25,187 nucleotides of DNA from NCBI GenBank assembly GCA_964448105.1, contig CAYUVK010000073.1, forward strand, positions 1 through 25,187, written 5' to 3'. The position numbers and the translations under genes are program-made. This DNA comes from CAVQBP01 sp964448105. Its GTDB lineage: Bacteria; Bacteroidota; Ignavibacteria; Ignavibacteriales; Ignavibacteriaceae. Below the pieces are notes generated by a model. The model searched no databases. It was not told the DNA's origin and saw only the letters and a program-made list of their open reading frames with translations. Of the stretch, positions 1 to 7,577 are shown one piece after another; position 1 is the stretch's first letter, and the number at the start of each line of letters is the position of its first letter.

Positions 1-1
1 A

Positions 2-2104
2 TTAAAAGAGGAAAAGAATAAAAATTCAATTAAAGGAAAAATTCTTCAAATTTTATCTCAAAAGGATGAAATAAATTTATCTTACCTGCAAAAGTTGGTT
101 GGAAAGAAAAATATTTATTCAATTCTTAAAACTTTAGAAAACAAAGAAGCCCTTTCTATTTTAAATGAAATATCGGATGCGAAAGTAAGGCCGAAAAAAA
201 TTAATTTTGTTAGACTTAACAAACCTGCAGTTGAAATATATGAAGCGATACCGGAAATAGAACACCGTTCACCCAAGCAGGTTGGAATCCTTCTTGAATT
301 AATTTCTCAAAAGGATAGATCTATTCCTTTATCGAAACTTTTAAAAAAAACTAATGCATCAAAACCTTCCGTAGATTCGCTTAAGCAAAAAGGTTTTTTG
401 AAAATTTTTGAAAAGGAAATTGATAGAAAATATTCGGAAGATTATTCCGAAAGACTAATTGAATTTGAATTAACTGCACAGCAGAAAAATGTTATAGATG
501 AAATATCTCCCGAAATCGAAAACAGCAAATTTAAAACTTTTCTTTTGTATGGTGTTACCGGGAGCGGGAAAACCCAGGTATATATTGAGCTGATAAAAAA
601 ATCTTTGGGATTGAATAAAACTGCATTGATTCTTGTACCTGAAATTTCATTGACCCCGCAAATTACTTCACGATTAAGAAATAATTTCGGAGAGCTTGTT
701 TCCGTTATCCACAGCCGGATGTCTTTGGGTGAGAGATATGATTCCTGGAGAAGAATACTTAATGGAAAATCTAAAGTGGTAATTGGGGCCAGGTCTGCTC
801 TTTTTTCACCATTAAAAAATTTGGGAATAATTGTAGTAGATGAAGAACACGATGCAAGCTTCAAGCAATTTGATATGGTCCCAAAATATAATGCAAGAGA
901 TTCCGCAATTGTTTTGGGAAATTTAAATAAAGTTCCTGTTGTTCTTGGCTCTGCTACTCCTTCAATTGAAAGCATGTATAATGCGTTAAACGGGAAGTAT
1001 AAATTGCTAAACCTTCCGGAAAGGATTGATAATGCAAAGCTTCCCAAGATTGAGCTTGTAAATATTTCCATTGAAAGAAAAAATAAAAGAATGGAAAATA
1101 TATTTTCAAAAAAGCTTCTCGATAAAATTGAAGACAGACTGAAGAAAAAAGAAGGGACAATAATTCTTCAAAACAGGCGCGGTTTTTCTACCCAGGTATA
1201 CTGTGAAGACTGCAGCTCTGTTGAAACTTGTATTAATTGTTCCGTTCCATTGGTTTACCATATTAATAAAAATATTCTGCAGTGTCATTACTGCGGCTAT
1301 ATAAAAGAGGTGCCTAAAGTCTGTTCAAACTGCGGTTCTTTAAATTTAAAATATTTTGGAACGGGGACAGAAAAAGTTGAAGATGAAGTTGAGCGTTATT
1401 TCCCCAATACAAGGATAAGTAGAATTGATTCCGATTCGATTTCGAAGAAAACATCTTTAGGTAAAATACTTAACGAATTTGGAAAAGGTGATATTGATAT
1501 TCTTGTTGGAACGCAGATGGTATCAAAAGGATTGGACTTCCCGCGTTTAACTTTAGTCGGAGTTATTTCTGCAGAAACAACATTGTGGCTTCCGGATTTC
1601 CGCGCAGATGAAAGAACATTTCAATTATTAACACAGGTCGCCGGAAGGGCAGGAAGAAGTAAAGTTGAAGGGGAGGTTGTAATACAAACCCAGAATGAAC
1701 ACAACTTCACTTTGCAAAGAGTTCTGCAAAATGATTATACAGGATTTTATCAAAGGGAAATTGAGACAAGAGAGAAAACAGGTTACCCGCCCTTTACACA
1801 CATTTGTCTGGTTGAAACGAAAGATCTCGACATGGAAAAAGCAAAAGAAGCTCTTACAGATTTTTACAGAGAAATATTTGCCTATAAAAAATGGTTAATT
1901 ATCTCAAAACCATCTGCCGCCATTATAGCAAGACTAAAAGGTTTTTACAGGTTTCATTTAATCATTAAAAGTAAAAAAGAGACCGATCCCGGCGGAAAGA
2001 TTTTAAGGAAAGCTGTTTTTAATTCTTTTATTGAGTATAACAGAAAATCAAGATATAGAGATGTCCGGTTATATTTTGATATGGACCCGCAGAGCGTGAT
2101 GTGA
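2..2104 (+). CDS. priA: Primosomal protein N' (replication restart helicase PriA), 5' end outside window
   Basis: Superfamily 2 DNA helicase that reloads the replisome at stalled or repaired forks. The frame is open from base 2 with no in-frame stop, so the true start lies upstream; the TTG at 95 is internal. Visible motifs: Walker A GVTGSGKT (551-574), the DEEH box (839-850) within VVDEEHDASFKQ, and eight zinc-binding cysteines between 1202 and 1335 in the order CxxC, CxxC, CxxC, CxxC. The conserved helicase segments GTQMVSKGLDFP and QVAGRAGR follow. The C-terminus (VRLYFDMDPQSVM) resembles the usual PriA ending with a DxDPQ motif. The stop is TGA. The last 42 bp, stop included, recur at 2880-2921 beyond an inserted transposase unit. 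The visible 700 codons cover most of a normal PriA, lacking only part of the N-terminal DNA-binding domain. Identity is firm. Confidence 0.97.
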   Translation, partial: LKEEKNKNSIKGKILQILSQKDEINLSYLQKLVGKKNIYSILKTLENKEALSILNEISDAKVRPKKINFVRLNKPAVEIYEAIPEIEHRSPKQVGILLELISQKDRSIPLSKLLKKTNASKPSVDSLKQKGFLKIFEKEIDRKYSEDYSERLIEFELTAQQKNVIDEISPEIENSKFKTFLLYGVTGSGKTQVYIELIKKSLGLNKTALILVPEISLTPQITSRLRNNFGELVSVIHSRMSLGERYDSWRRILNGKSKVVIGARSALFSPLKNLGIIVVDEEHDASFKQFDMVPKYNARDSAIVLGNLNKVPVVLGSATPSIESMYNALNGKYKLLNLPERIDNAKLPKIELVNISIERKNKRMENIFSKKLLDKIEDRLKKKEGTIILQNRRGFSTQVYCEDCSSVETCINCSVPLVYHINKNILQCHYCGYIKEVPKVCSNCGSLNLKYFGTGTEKVEDEVERYFPNTRISRIDSDSISKKTSLGKILNEFGKGDIDILVGTQMVSKGLDFPRLTLVGVISAETTLWLPDFRADERTFQLLTQVAGRAGRSKVEGEVVIQTQNEHNFTLQRVLQNDYTGFYQREIETREKTGYPPFTHICLVETKDLDMEKAKEALTDFYREIFAYKKWLIISKPSAAIIARLKGFYRFHLIIKSKKETDPGGKILRKAVFNSFIEYNRKSRYRDVRLYFDMDPQSVM
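2063..2104 (+). repeat. Direct repeat, copy 1 (native priA 3' end)
   Basis: These 42 bp encode the last 13 residues of PriA plus TGA. They are repeated at 2880-2921 with 40 of 42 bases identical and the final 36 identical. The two differences are third-position changes, GTC/GTT and CGG/CGA, both synonymous in the priA frame. Similarity stops exactly after the stop codon. Confidence 0.9.
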
Positions 2105-2126
2105 AAATAATATGTTATGTTAATAT

Positions 2127-2160
2127 GTGAGGTTCACCTTAAAGGTGAGCTCACTTTTTA
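2127..2160 (+). terminator. Hairpin with T-run after priA; also REP-like palindrome
   Basis: An imperfect dyad spans 2127-2154: the outer arms GTGAG/CTCAC pair, and the inner CACCTT pairs with AAGGTG across a bulge. It is followed by TTTTTT, starting 23 bases after the priA stop. This is compatible with an intrinsic terminator. The same GTGAG(G)-TCACCT core appears in the palindromes downstream of the transposase, so it may instead, or in addition, be a REP-type element. Confidence 0.55.
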
Positions 2161-2198
2161 ATTATCTAAATATTCTTAATACATGAAGGGTTTTATTT

Positions 2199-2810
2199 AT
2201 GGCAAAAAGAAATATCGTTTTTAAAAAATGAGGATATTACCATATTTACAACCGCGGTGCAAATAGAAACAAAATATTCTTTGAAGAAAACAATTATATC
2301 TACCTTTTAAAAAATCTCAAAAAATATTCTATAAACTTTTCTTTTTCAGTAGTTTCTTATTGTCTAATGCCAAATCATTATCATTTCTTGTTAAGACAAG
2401 ATTCTGAATCAAAACTAAATATTTCGATTGGATATTTGTTTAATACGTACACTAAAGCAATTAATAAAAAGTATAAAGGGTCAGGGACTTTATTTGAAGG
2501 AAACTTTAAGGCCTTAGAAGTTGAAGATGATAAATATCTTCTTGAGTTATGCCGCTATATTCATAGAAATCCAATTGATGATAATCTTGTAGAAAATATT
2601 GAGGATTGGAAATATTCTAATTATCAAGAATGGATTGGTAAAAGAAACGGAACCTTAATAGACTTAAAGTTAAGGGATAAATATTTTCTTGCAGGTAAAT
2701 GCTATAAAGAATTTGTGGAAGGTCATTTTTCAAACAAACAGTTTAGAAATGAAATAGGAAAATATTTAATCAAATTAAAATCGAAAAAGAATAATATTAA
2801 TACCCTTTAA
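2199..2810 (+). pseudogene. REP-associated tyrosine transposase (RAYT, IS200-like Y1 family), interrupted by TGA
   Basis: HUH-family single-strand transposase of the type usually found as a domesticated copy flanked by REP palindromes. Reading from ATG 2199 gives MAKRNIVFKK, then TGA at 2229-2231, then GYYHIYNRG and the rest in the same frame to TAA at 2808-2810. The HUH motif is H60-Y61-H62 (MPNHYHFLL). The candidate nucleophile is Y84 in TYTKAINKKYKGSG, followed by TLFEGNFKA and the CRYIHRNP segment typical of RAYTs. The stop falls just before the conserved HIYNRG strand. An intact 147-codon frame restarts at ATG 2367, but that product would lack the first core strand, so it is probably inactive. 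TGA ends priA and pbpC here, so it is an ordinary stop in this genome. The remaining frame is clean, which implies recent inactivation, a sequencing error or readthrough. Confidence 0.85.
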
Positions 2811-2861
2811 AGTGAGGCTCACCTCTTAGGTTAGCCTCACTTGTTAAGAAGTGAGCCTCAT
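2810..2861. repeat. REP-like palindrome cluster downstream of the transposase
   Basis: Arms at 2810-2824 and 2828-2842 (core AGTGAGGCTcACCT against AGGTtAGCCTCACT) form a 15-bp stem with one mismatch and a 3-base loop. A further half copy, AAGTGAGCCTCA, follows at 2849-2860. The same GTGAG-x-YTCACCT core lies upstream of the transposase at 2127, so the gene is bracketed by related palindromes, as in REP-RAYT arrangements. Confidence 0.7.
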
Positions 2862-2879
2862 CTACAAATTAATGGAAAT

Positions 2880-2921
2880 GTTCGATTATATTTTGATATG
2901 GACCCGCAGAGCGTGATGTGA
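2880..2921 (+). repeat. Direct repeat, copy 2 (orphan copy of priA 3' end)
   Basis: Second copy of the priA C-terminal codons, without the rest of the gene, immediately right of the palindrome cluster. Read in frame it encodes VRLYFDMDPQSVM and stops at TGA 2919-2921. See 2063-2104 for the comparison. Confidence 0.9.
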
Positions 2922-2972
2922 GAGAATTTAGATTTTTTTTTGATTCTAATATTATTTATAAAATTTTAGTTT

Positions 2973-3647
2973 CTAAGTAATCGTTATTCCATTTGCAACC
3001 ACCGGCTGGTCCAACTGCCAATTCCCGTTTTTTATTTGTTCTTGAAAGCATTCGGTTCTGTAGACTGTTTTGCGGAGTATTTGGTTTGGATGATTTGCCA
3101 GCCAATCGTGCCTGACATCTACATATTGTTCAATCCAGTTATTTTCATTCCCTCCGTTAACCGGCGGTTTTTCAGCAAACTTCTGGCGGAGAAAGTTTGA
3201 TATAGATCCGGAATGAATAAAACTATCATAAATTACAAGCAAGCTTAATGGTGCTTGAAAACCATGTCCGTTAAACCATATATAAGCAGGCTGATAATAA
3301 TAGAGATCAAAAAAATCATCCTGGCATTGGCGCATTATATCATCCTGGCGGGCAGATGTTTTTAAAAGGTTTATAAAATTTTGATCATCTGTTAAAGGTG
3401 TGATGCCTATTTTGTCTACGTATGAAGTAAAATCGTTTGCAAACTTTCCATTCATTGGAATATACTTTTCAATAAGTCTTTTTAAATTACCATATTCAGT
3501 GGTTTGACTTCTGCCGAAAGTAATCTGCCTGATTTTATTCGGTCCGTCATTGTAACGGACAACACTGTCGTATTTTCCTTCCGGTTTGCCGGTTTCGAAA
3601 ACGTTAACAACCTGGAGAATTTTTGTTTTGTTTTGTGGTGTGATCAT
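2973..3647 (-). CDS. Chitosanase-like glycoside hydrolase (GH46 type, lysozyme-like fold)
   Basis: Probably cleaves beta-1,4 bonds in chitosan or a related amino-sugar polymer. The 224-residue protein has the N-terminal signature of the family: ILQVVNVFETG, where E18 is the expected catalytic acid, then YDSVVRYNDGP and ITFGRSQTTEYGNL, which should carry the second acidic residue region. Later segments (QDDFFDLYYYQPA, PLSLLVIYDSFIHSG, YVDVRHDWLANHPNQ) also match GH46-like proteins as I know them. Length fits a single catalytic domain. No signal peptide is visible, which is odd for a polysaccharide-degrading enzyme; it could be exported by another route or act in lysis. Start ATG at 3647 has no clear Shine-Dalgarno. 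It is divergent from the secreted protein at 4129. The family call rests on motif memory, not alignment. Confidence 0.65.
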   Translation of the reverse strand: MITPQNKTKILQVVNVFETGKPEGKYDSVVRYNDGPNKIRQITFGRSQTTEYGNLKRLIEKYIPMNGKFANDFTSYVDKIGITPLTDDQNFINLLKTSARQDDIMRQCQDDFFDLYYYQPAYIWFNGHGFQAPLSLLVIYDSFIHSGSISNFLRQKFAEKPPVNGGNENNWIEQYVDVRHDWLANHPNQILRKTVYRTECFQEQIKNGNWQLDQPVVANGITIT

Positions 3648-4128
3648 AGCATTATATATTTTTAATTAATAAATAGGAATTAGTTATCCTTCTAAATAAA
3701 CTTTATAATGGTTCTGTTTAAAGAGATAAAAGTTTAAAATTGCTGTCCTATCACTCAATATTAATAAACTAAAAACATTAATATTGAGAAAGATCAATAG
3801 AAAAAAGTCTAAACGAACTGTAAACTGAGAATATTTTACAAAAGAGAATAGGAAAGAGATCGAGATCAATTGTAATATAATATCGGAAAAATCCCTTGTC
3901 AATAGTTTACAAAAGATTTTCTAAGAATAAGACTTTTGATTAAAAACTTTTAAAAAGCATTGTTAAATGTTCACAATACGACCGCCCAAAAATATCCTGA
4001 GAAAAAATTAAAAATTCTCTCATAATTTCCGATAATAAGATAAAAGTTGCTTTTCAATTTAAATACTAAACCTAAAATAGTATTTATCTTGATTTTAAAA
4101 ATCAAATATCAATTTTTAGAGGAAAATT
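3648..4128. other. Divergent intergenic region (481 bp)
   Basis: A/T-rich spacer between two divergently transcribed genes, so it should hold promoters for both. It contains one strong inverted repeat (3754-3788). A 72-codon minus-strand frame here is hydrophobic, low-complexity and has no recognisable family; I do not treat it as a gene. Confidence 0.6.
3754..3788. repeat. Perfect 12-bp inverted repeat
   Basis: CTCAATATTAAT (3754-3765) and ATTAATATTGAG (3777-3788) are exact reverse complements separated by 11 bases. It lies about 107 bp upstream of the chitosanase start and 340 bp upstream of the 4129 gene. It has no T-run, so an operator or structured element is more likely than a terminator. 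Confidence 0.75.
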
Positions 4129-5661
4129 ATGAAAAAAATTTTAGTACTTTCTTTAGTTCTCTGTTTTGCATTTTCCTTAAACACTTTTAGTCAGGTAACA
4201 AATCTGAAAGTAAATGGAAGCTCAACAAATTTTACAATGGTTTCGGGAGACATAGTAAGCTGGAGCTATGATGTGCCAAACCCAGGCGATACAACATTTC
4301 TTAATTTTTGGATAGATGCCAATAATAATAAAATACTTGATTCTGCCGATGTTGATTGGACTTATTTTACTCAAATTGATGGCGATCCTGAAGGACAGAA
4401 TGGTCCACCTGATATAGATGGTTCTGTAGACGGTAAAGTTTCTTTCCAGCAAAAAGTAGGTTTAGCACCGGGTAATTATATACTTACTTTTACGAATAAT
4501 GATTCGTTAGTAGCTATGTCCGGGACTGTGACTCCTCTTGATACTGCAACATTTACAATTTCAGGATATGTAAATGTGCCGGCAGGTTTGAATAAGAAAA
4601 ATATTATAGTGCAGCTAGAATCTAGTTCTGAAGGAGGTTTATTTTGGGATGCTTTAACCGATTCTAGTGGTGATTTTTCAATTAGAATGGATGCCGATAC
4701 AACCGGTAATCCCTGGAAATTGAGTATCGATAACGGATTTAATTTTAAAGGAGCAACAATATCTCCCCAAAATATTCATTTATCTCTCGATTCCAGTGCA
4801 GCAAAGCAATATGCAAATAATGATTTTACTATAGCTTCAGCAGCTGCATCAATTAGTGGAATAGTGAAGGATGAAGCTGGTAATCTTGTTGTTAATGCAA
4901 ATGTATATATAAGTAATTATAACGGAAGTTTTGAAAACGATGTGAATACCGATTTTGAAGGGAAATATTTTATTGGTTTGTCTTCAAATGACCTGCCGAA
5001 GACTAATCTTAATATGGGATTATGGGCAGATACTAGTTACATACAATTTAATTATAATCTTCCTTCTATCAACACTGGTGATAATATAGTTCACAACATG
5101 TATTTATTAAAGATTGATTCTAAAATAAAGGGAAGAATAACATTTAATGGTAATGATCCGGGAACGATAGATGTTTTTGCTTCCTGCGCCGATACGGGCT
5201 TTATAAGAACAACTACAAACAACAACGGTTATTTTGAATTCAGAGTAAGTGATAAAATTAATAATTATACATTAAGTATTGGTCAAATACCCCAGGGCTA
5301 TGTTAATGATAGTATTGTAGTTCATCCCGGAGATACAACTGCCGATTTGAATTTAAAAACTTTAACAAATGTTGATGAGGCTAATTTAAATGTTCCAAAG
5401 AATTATTCTTTATTCCAGAATTATCCGAATCCATTTAATCCATCAACAGTTATTAAATATCAAATTCCGAAGAGCGGCTTTGTCTCGTTAAAGGTTTATG
5501 ATGTTTTAGGGAATGAAGTAGGAACCTTGGTGAATGAAACAGTGAATGCGGGGAGCTACCAGGTTAAATTTGATGGTGTAAATCTTTCAAGCGGAATATA
5601 TTTCTATCAATTAAAAACTAATGGTTATACTGCTACAAAAAAGTTCATGCTCCTTAAATAG
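4129..5661 (+). CDS. Secreted protein with carboxypeptidase-regulatory-like domain and type IX sorting domain
   Basis: Exported protein of unknown function, probably surface-attached or released by the type IX secretion system. A Sec signal peptide is clear (residues 1-22: two lysines, a hydrophobic core, then FSQ). The middle contains beta-sandwich-like stretches, with a carboxypeptidase-regulatory-like unit around 240-330 (SISGIVKDEAGNLVVNANVYI, then DFEGKYFIGL) and a similar segment after it (KGRITFNGNDPG). The last ~90 residues are a type A C-terminal sorting domain: NYPNPFNPSTVIKYQIP, VSLKVYDVLGNEV, and GIYFYQLKTNGYTATKKFML. That exact NPFNPST wording is characteristic of Ignavibacteria and nearby phyla. 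A modest Shine-Dalgarno (AGAGGA) precedes ATG 4129. No catalytic motif is visible. Confidence 0.85.
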   Translation: MKKILVLSLVLCFAFSLNTFSQVTNLKVNGSSTNFTMVSGDIVSWSYDVPNPGDTTFLNFWIDANNNKILDSADVDWTYFTQIDGDPEGQNGPPDIDGSVDGKVSFQQKVGLAPGNYILTFTNNDSLVAMSGTVTPLDTATFTISGYVNVPAGLNKKNIIVQLESSSEGGLFWDALTDSSGDFSIRMDADTTGNPWKLSIDNGFNFKGATISPQNIHLSLDSSAAKQYANNDFTIASAAASISGIVKDEAGNLVVNANVYISNYNGSFENDVNTDFEGKYFIGLSSNDLPKTNLNMGLWADTSYIQFNYNLPSINTGDNIVHNMYLLKIDSKIKGRITFNGNDPGTIDVFASCADTGFIRTTTNNNGYFEFRVSDKINNYTLSIGQIPQGYVNDSIVVHPGDTTADLNLKTLTNVDEANLNVPKNYSLFQNYPNPFNPSTVIKYQIPKSGFVSLKVYDVLGNEVGTLVNETVNAGSYQVKFDGVNLSSGIYFYQLKTNGYTATKKFMLLK

Positions 5662-5693
5662 GCTTTCTTTAAAAAAGATAAATTGATGATTTA

Positions 5694-5718
5694 CCGGGCG
5701 GTTTACAAAATCGCCCGG
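5694..5718. terminator. GC-rich hairpin between convergent genes
   Basis: CCGGGCG (5694-5700) pairs with CGCCCGG (5712-5718) around an 11-base loop. It sits 33 bp after the 4129 gene and 51 bp before the stop of the convergent exporter gene. There is no strong T-run directly after either arm, so it is a likely bidirectional terminator or transcript-end stabiliser rather than a textbook intrinsic terminator. Confidence 0.65.
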
Positions 5719-5768
5719 CAAATATCAAGTAGAAAATTATCGAATGAGGAGCTTATAAGTTTGTTTTT

Positions 5769-6404
5769 TTATTTCCTATCAATCAAAGCCAGTTTTATCC
5801 CTAACCCTATTAGTATAGCACCGCAGGTTTTATTTAAATAAAATGATAATTTTTGATTTTTTCGCAATCTTAAAAAAATCTGCGATGAAAACAGGGCAAG
5901 TACAATACACCATAATGTCCCCGTAAAAGTAAAAGTCAATCCCAATGTTATAAAAGGAAGAATACTGCTTTTATAAGTCGGTTCAATAAATTGAGGCAAA
6001 AATGCAATAAAGAACATTGCAACTTTGGGATTTAAAATATTTGTTAAAGTTGCATCTCTATAAATTCTTATTGATTTTTTTTGTGCCGGTTTTGTATCTG
6101 CTTTAAATTGAAGCCTGGATTTATCAAAAATCATTTTAATTCCGATATATACCAGGTATATTGCTCCAAGATATTTTATTATGCTGAATACTAATATCGA
6201 TTTAGAAATGATTATCGATAAGCCGAATGCAGCAAACATTGTATGAACAATAGAGCCCGAACCAATACCGAGCGCCGACAAAATGCCGGCATTTCTTCCG
6301 TGAGCAATGCTTCTGCTTAATATATAAATGGTATCATTTCCCGGGGTAAGGTTTAATAAGATGCCGGCAAATAAGAAAGTTTCGTAATGATTAATTCCAA
6401 TCAT
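5769..6404 (-). CDS. LysE/RhtB-family amino acid exporter
   Basis: Inner-membrane efflux permease of the LysE superfamily, usually exporting amino acids such as homoserine, threonine, lysine or leucine; the substrate cannot be told here. The 211-residue length is normal. The N-terminal signature is intact: NLTPGND at 18-24, IYILSRSIAHGRNAGI, then GIGSGSIVHTMFAAFGLS and the IKYLGAIYLVYIGIKMI helix. Later come ILNPKVAMFFIAFLPQFI, also diagnostic, and two more hydrophobic helices. About six membrane segments can be drawn. It is a single gene, convergent with the secreted protein at 4129 and divergent from the cytochrome at 6731. Confidence 0.92.
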   Translation of the reverse strand: MIGINHYETFLFAGILLNLTPGNDTIYILSRSIAHGRNAGILSALGIGSGSIVHTMFAAFGLSIIISKSILVFSIIKYLGAIYLVYIGIKMIFDKSRLQFKADTKPAQKKSIRIYRDATLTNILNPKVAMFFIAFLPQFIEPTYKSSILPFITLGLTFTFTGTLWCIVLALFSSQIFLRLRKNQKLSFYLNKTCGAILIGLGIKLALIDRK

Positions 6405-6730
6405 TATTATACCAAAAGATTAAAACGAGAAAGTATTTTGTATTCTGAAGAAGAGAAGAATTGGACAAGAAGCTAAGAAATGATTAGACTATTATCAAGA
6501 AGAATTTTAAAGAACCTTAAAATTTTTTTATTTTAATTATTATAATAAGTCATTTTTTTGCTTGTTTTGGTAACTAATCTTCTTAGTAAAAAACAATTTC
6601 AGTTTCCGGGTTCGCAAATATTTACATGGCTTCAGCTTAAGAGCTTAGATAAATTTCAGTCTTAATTTTATTCCTTCCGATAAAGGGTTTGGGGTTTCAT
6701 TAATTTTTAATAAAATATTCCGGAGGTATT
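6405..6730. other. Divergent intergenic region (326 bp)
   Basis: Promoter region shared by the LysE-type exporter and the cytochrome gene. It ends with a good ribosome binding site, GGAGGT at 6722-6727, before ATG 6731. No RNA gene, repeat or conserved operator was recognised. Confidence 0.5.
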
Positions 6731-7474
6731 ATGATGTTAAAACAAATTCTTGTTAAGCTTGCATTACTATCGATTATTCCATTTATTCTTTTTGCCCAGG
6801 TTCCTGATCGATTTACAAATTTAACGGTATTGCCCAAAATAATATCTAAAGAAGACCTAATTAATACTATGAGAAATTTTACGGCAGGCTTGGGAGTTAG
6901 ATGCAACTTTTGTCATGTCGGAGAAGAAGGAAAACCTTTAAGTACGTATGATTTTGCCTCCGATGATAAAGATAATAAAAGGATAGCAAGAATAATGTTA
7001 AAGATGACTAATAATATTAATGATGATTATGTTTCACATCTAAAAGAATTTGGAGAGAATATAATTGATGTTAAATGTATTACATGTCATCATGGAGTTA
7101 AACAACCAAAAACTTTAGCACAGCAATTAATGGGGGTAATTAATAAAAAGGGAGTGGATGAAGCAATAAATACTTATCATGATTTATATAAACAATATTA
7201 CGGCGGTTTCTCATATAATTTTAAAGACAATTCTCTTGCCGAACTGACTCATATGCTTATTGAAGACAAAAATTACGATGCGGCAATTAAGATAAGCAAC
7301 TTAAATATTGAAATGTATCCGAATTCGGGACTGGCTTATTTTGCTTTGGGTGAATCCTATGAAGCAAGCGGAGACAAAGCAAAGGCGATAGACAATGTGA
7401 AAAAATCTCTTGAGCTTTCCCCTAACAATTGGATGTTTAATAGAAAGCTCAAAGAACTGCAGACTTCACAATAG
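6731..7474 (+). CDS. Periplasmic di-haem cytochrome c (reaction-centre cytochrome c family) with TPR-like tail
   Basis: Electron-carrier domain of the family named after the photosynthetic reaction-centre cytochrome subunit, but common in non-phototrophs with uncertain partners. A signal peptide is visible (1-22, ending LFAQ). Two haem c sites follow: C58-N-F-C-H62 and C116-I-T-C-H120. The segment between them (GEEGKPLSTYDFASDDKDNKR, then ARIMLKMTNNIN) is typical of the family. After a linker, residues ~195-245 read like tetratricopeptide repeats (SGLAYFALGESYEASGDKAKAIDNVKKSLELSPNN). The TPR suggests docking to a partner complex. The start is set by GGAGGT three bases upstream of ATG 6731; a second ATG follows immediately. 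No photosynthesis gene is nearby, so a reaction-centre role is not implied. Confidence 0.88.
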   Translation: MMLKQILVKLALLSIIPFILFAQVPDRFTNLTVLPKIISKEDLINTMRNFTAGLGVRCNFCHVGEEGKPLSTYDFASDDKDNKRIARIMLKMTNNINDDYVSHLKEFGENIIDVKCITCHHGVKQPKTLAQQLMGVINKKGVDEAINTYHDLYKQYYGGFSYNFKDNSLAELTHMLIEDKNYDAAIKISNLNIEMYPNSGLAYFALGESYEASGDKAKAIDNVKKSLELSPNNWMFNRKLKELQTSQ

Positions 7475-7577
7475 CAAAAATTTAAATTGTAATTACTTAA
7501 AGATCTTTTTGAGAGATTTAGAGGTATTTTTTTGTAAGATTCAAAATCTGGAATGAATTTGCAATAATGCCGCTTTT

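Noticed and set aside
95..97. TTG at 95 as the start of priA
   Set aside because: The frame is open to base 2 with plausible coding sequence upstream, and PriA needs its N-terminal domain; the gene is truncated by the window.
442..1288. Minus-strand open frames inside priA
   Set aside because: They overlap conserved PriA motifs on the other strand and match no family; they are shadows of the real gene.
3684..3902. 72-codon minus-strand frame in the 3648-4128 spacer
   Set aside because: Low-complexity hydrophobic/phenylalanine-rich translation in A/T-rich DNA, overlapping a perfect inverted repeat, with no ribosome binding site or family resemblance.
6731..7474. A true photosynthetic reaction-centre cytochrome subunit
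   Set aside because: Only two CxxCH sites rather than four, a TPR-like tail, and no photosynthesis genes nearby; the family is common in non-phototrophs.
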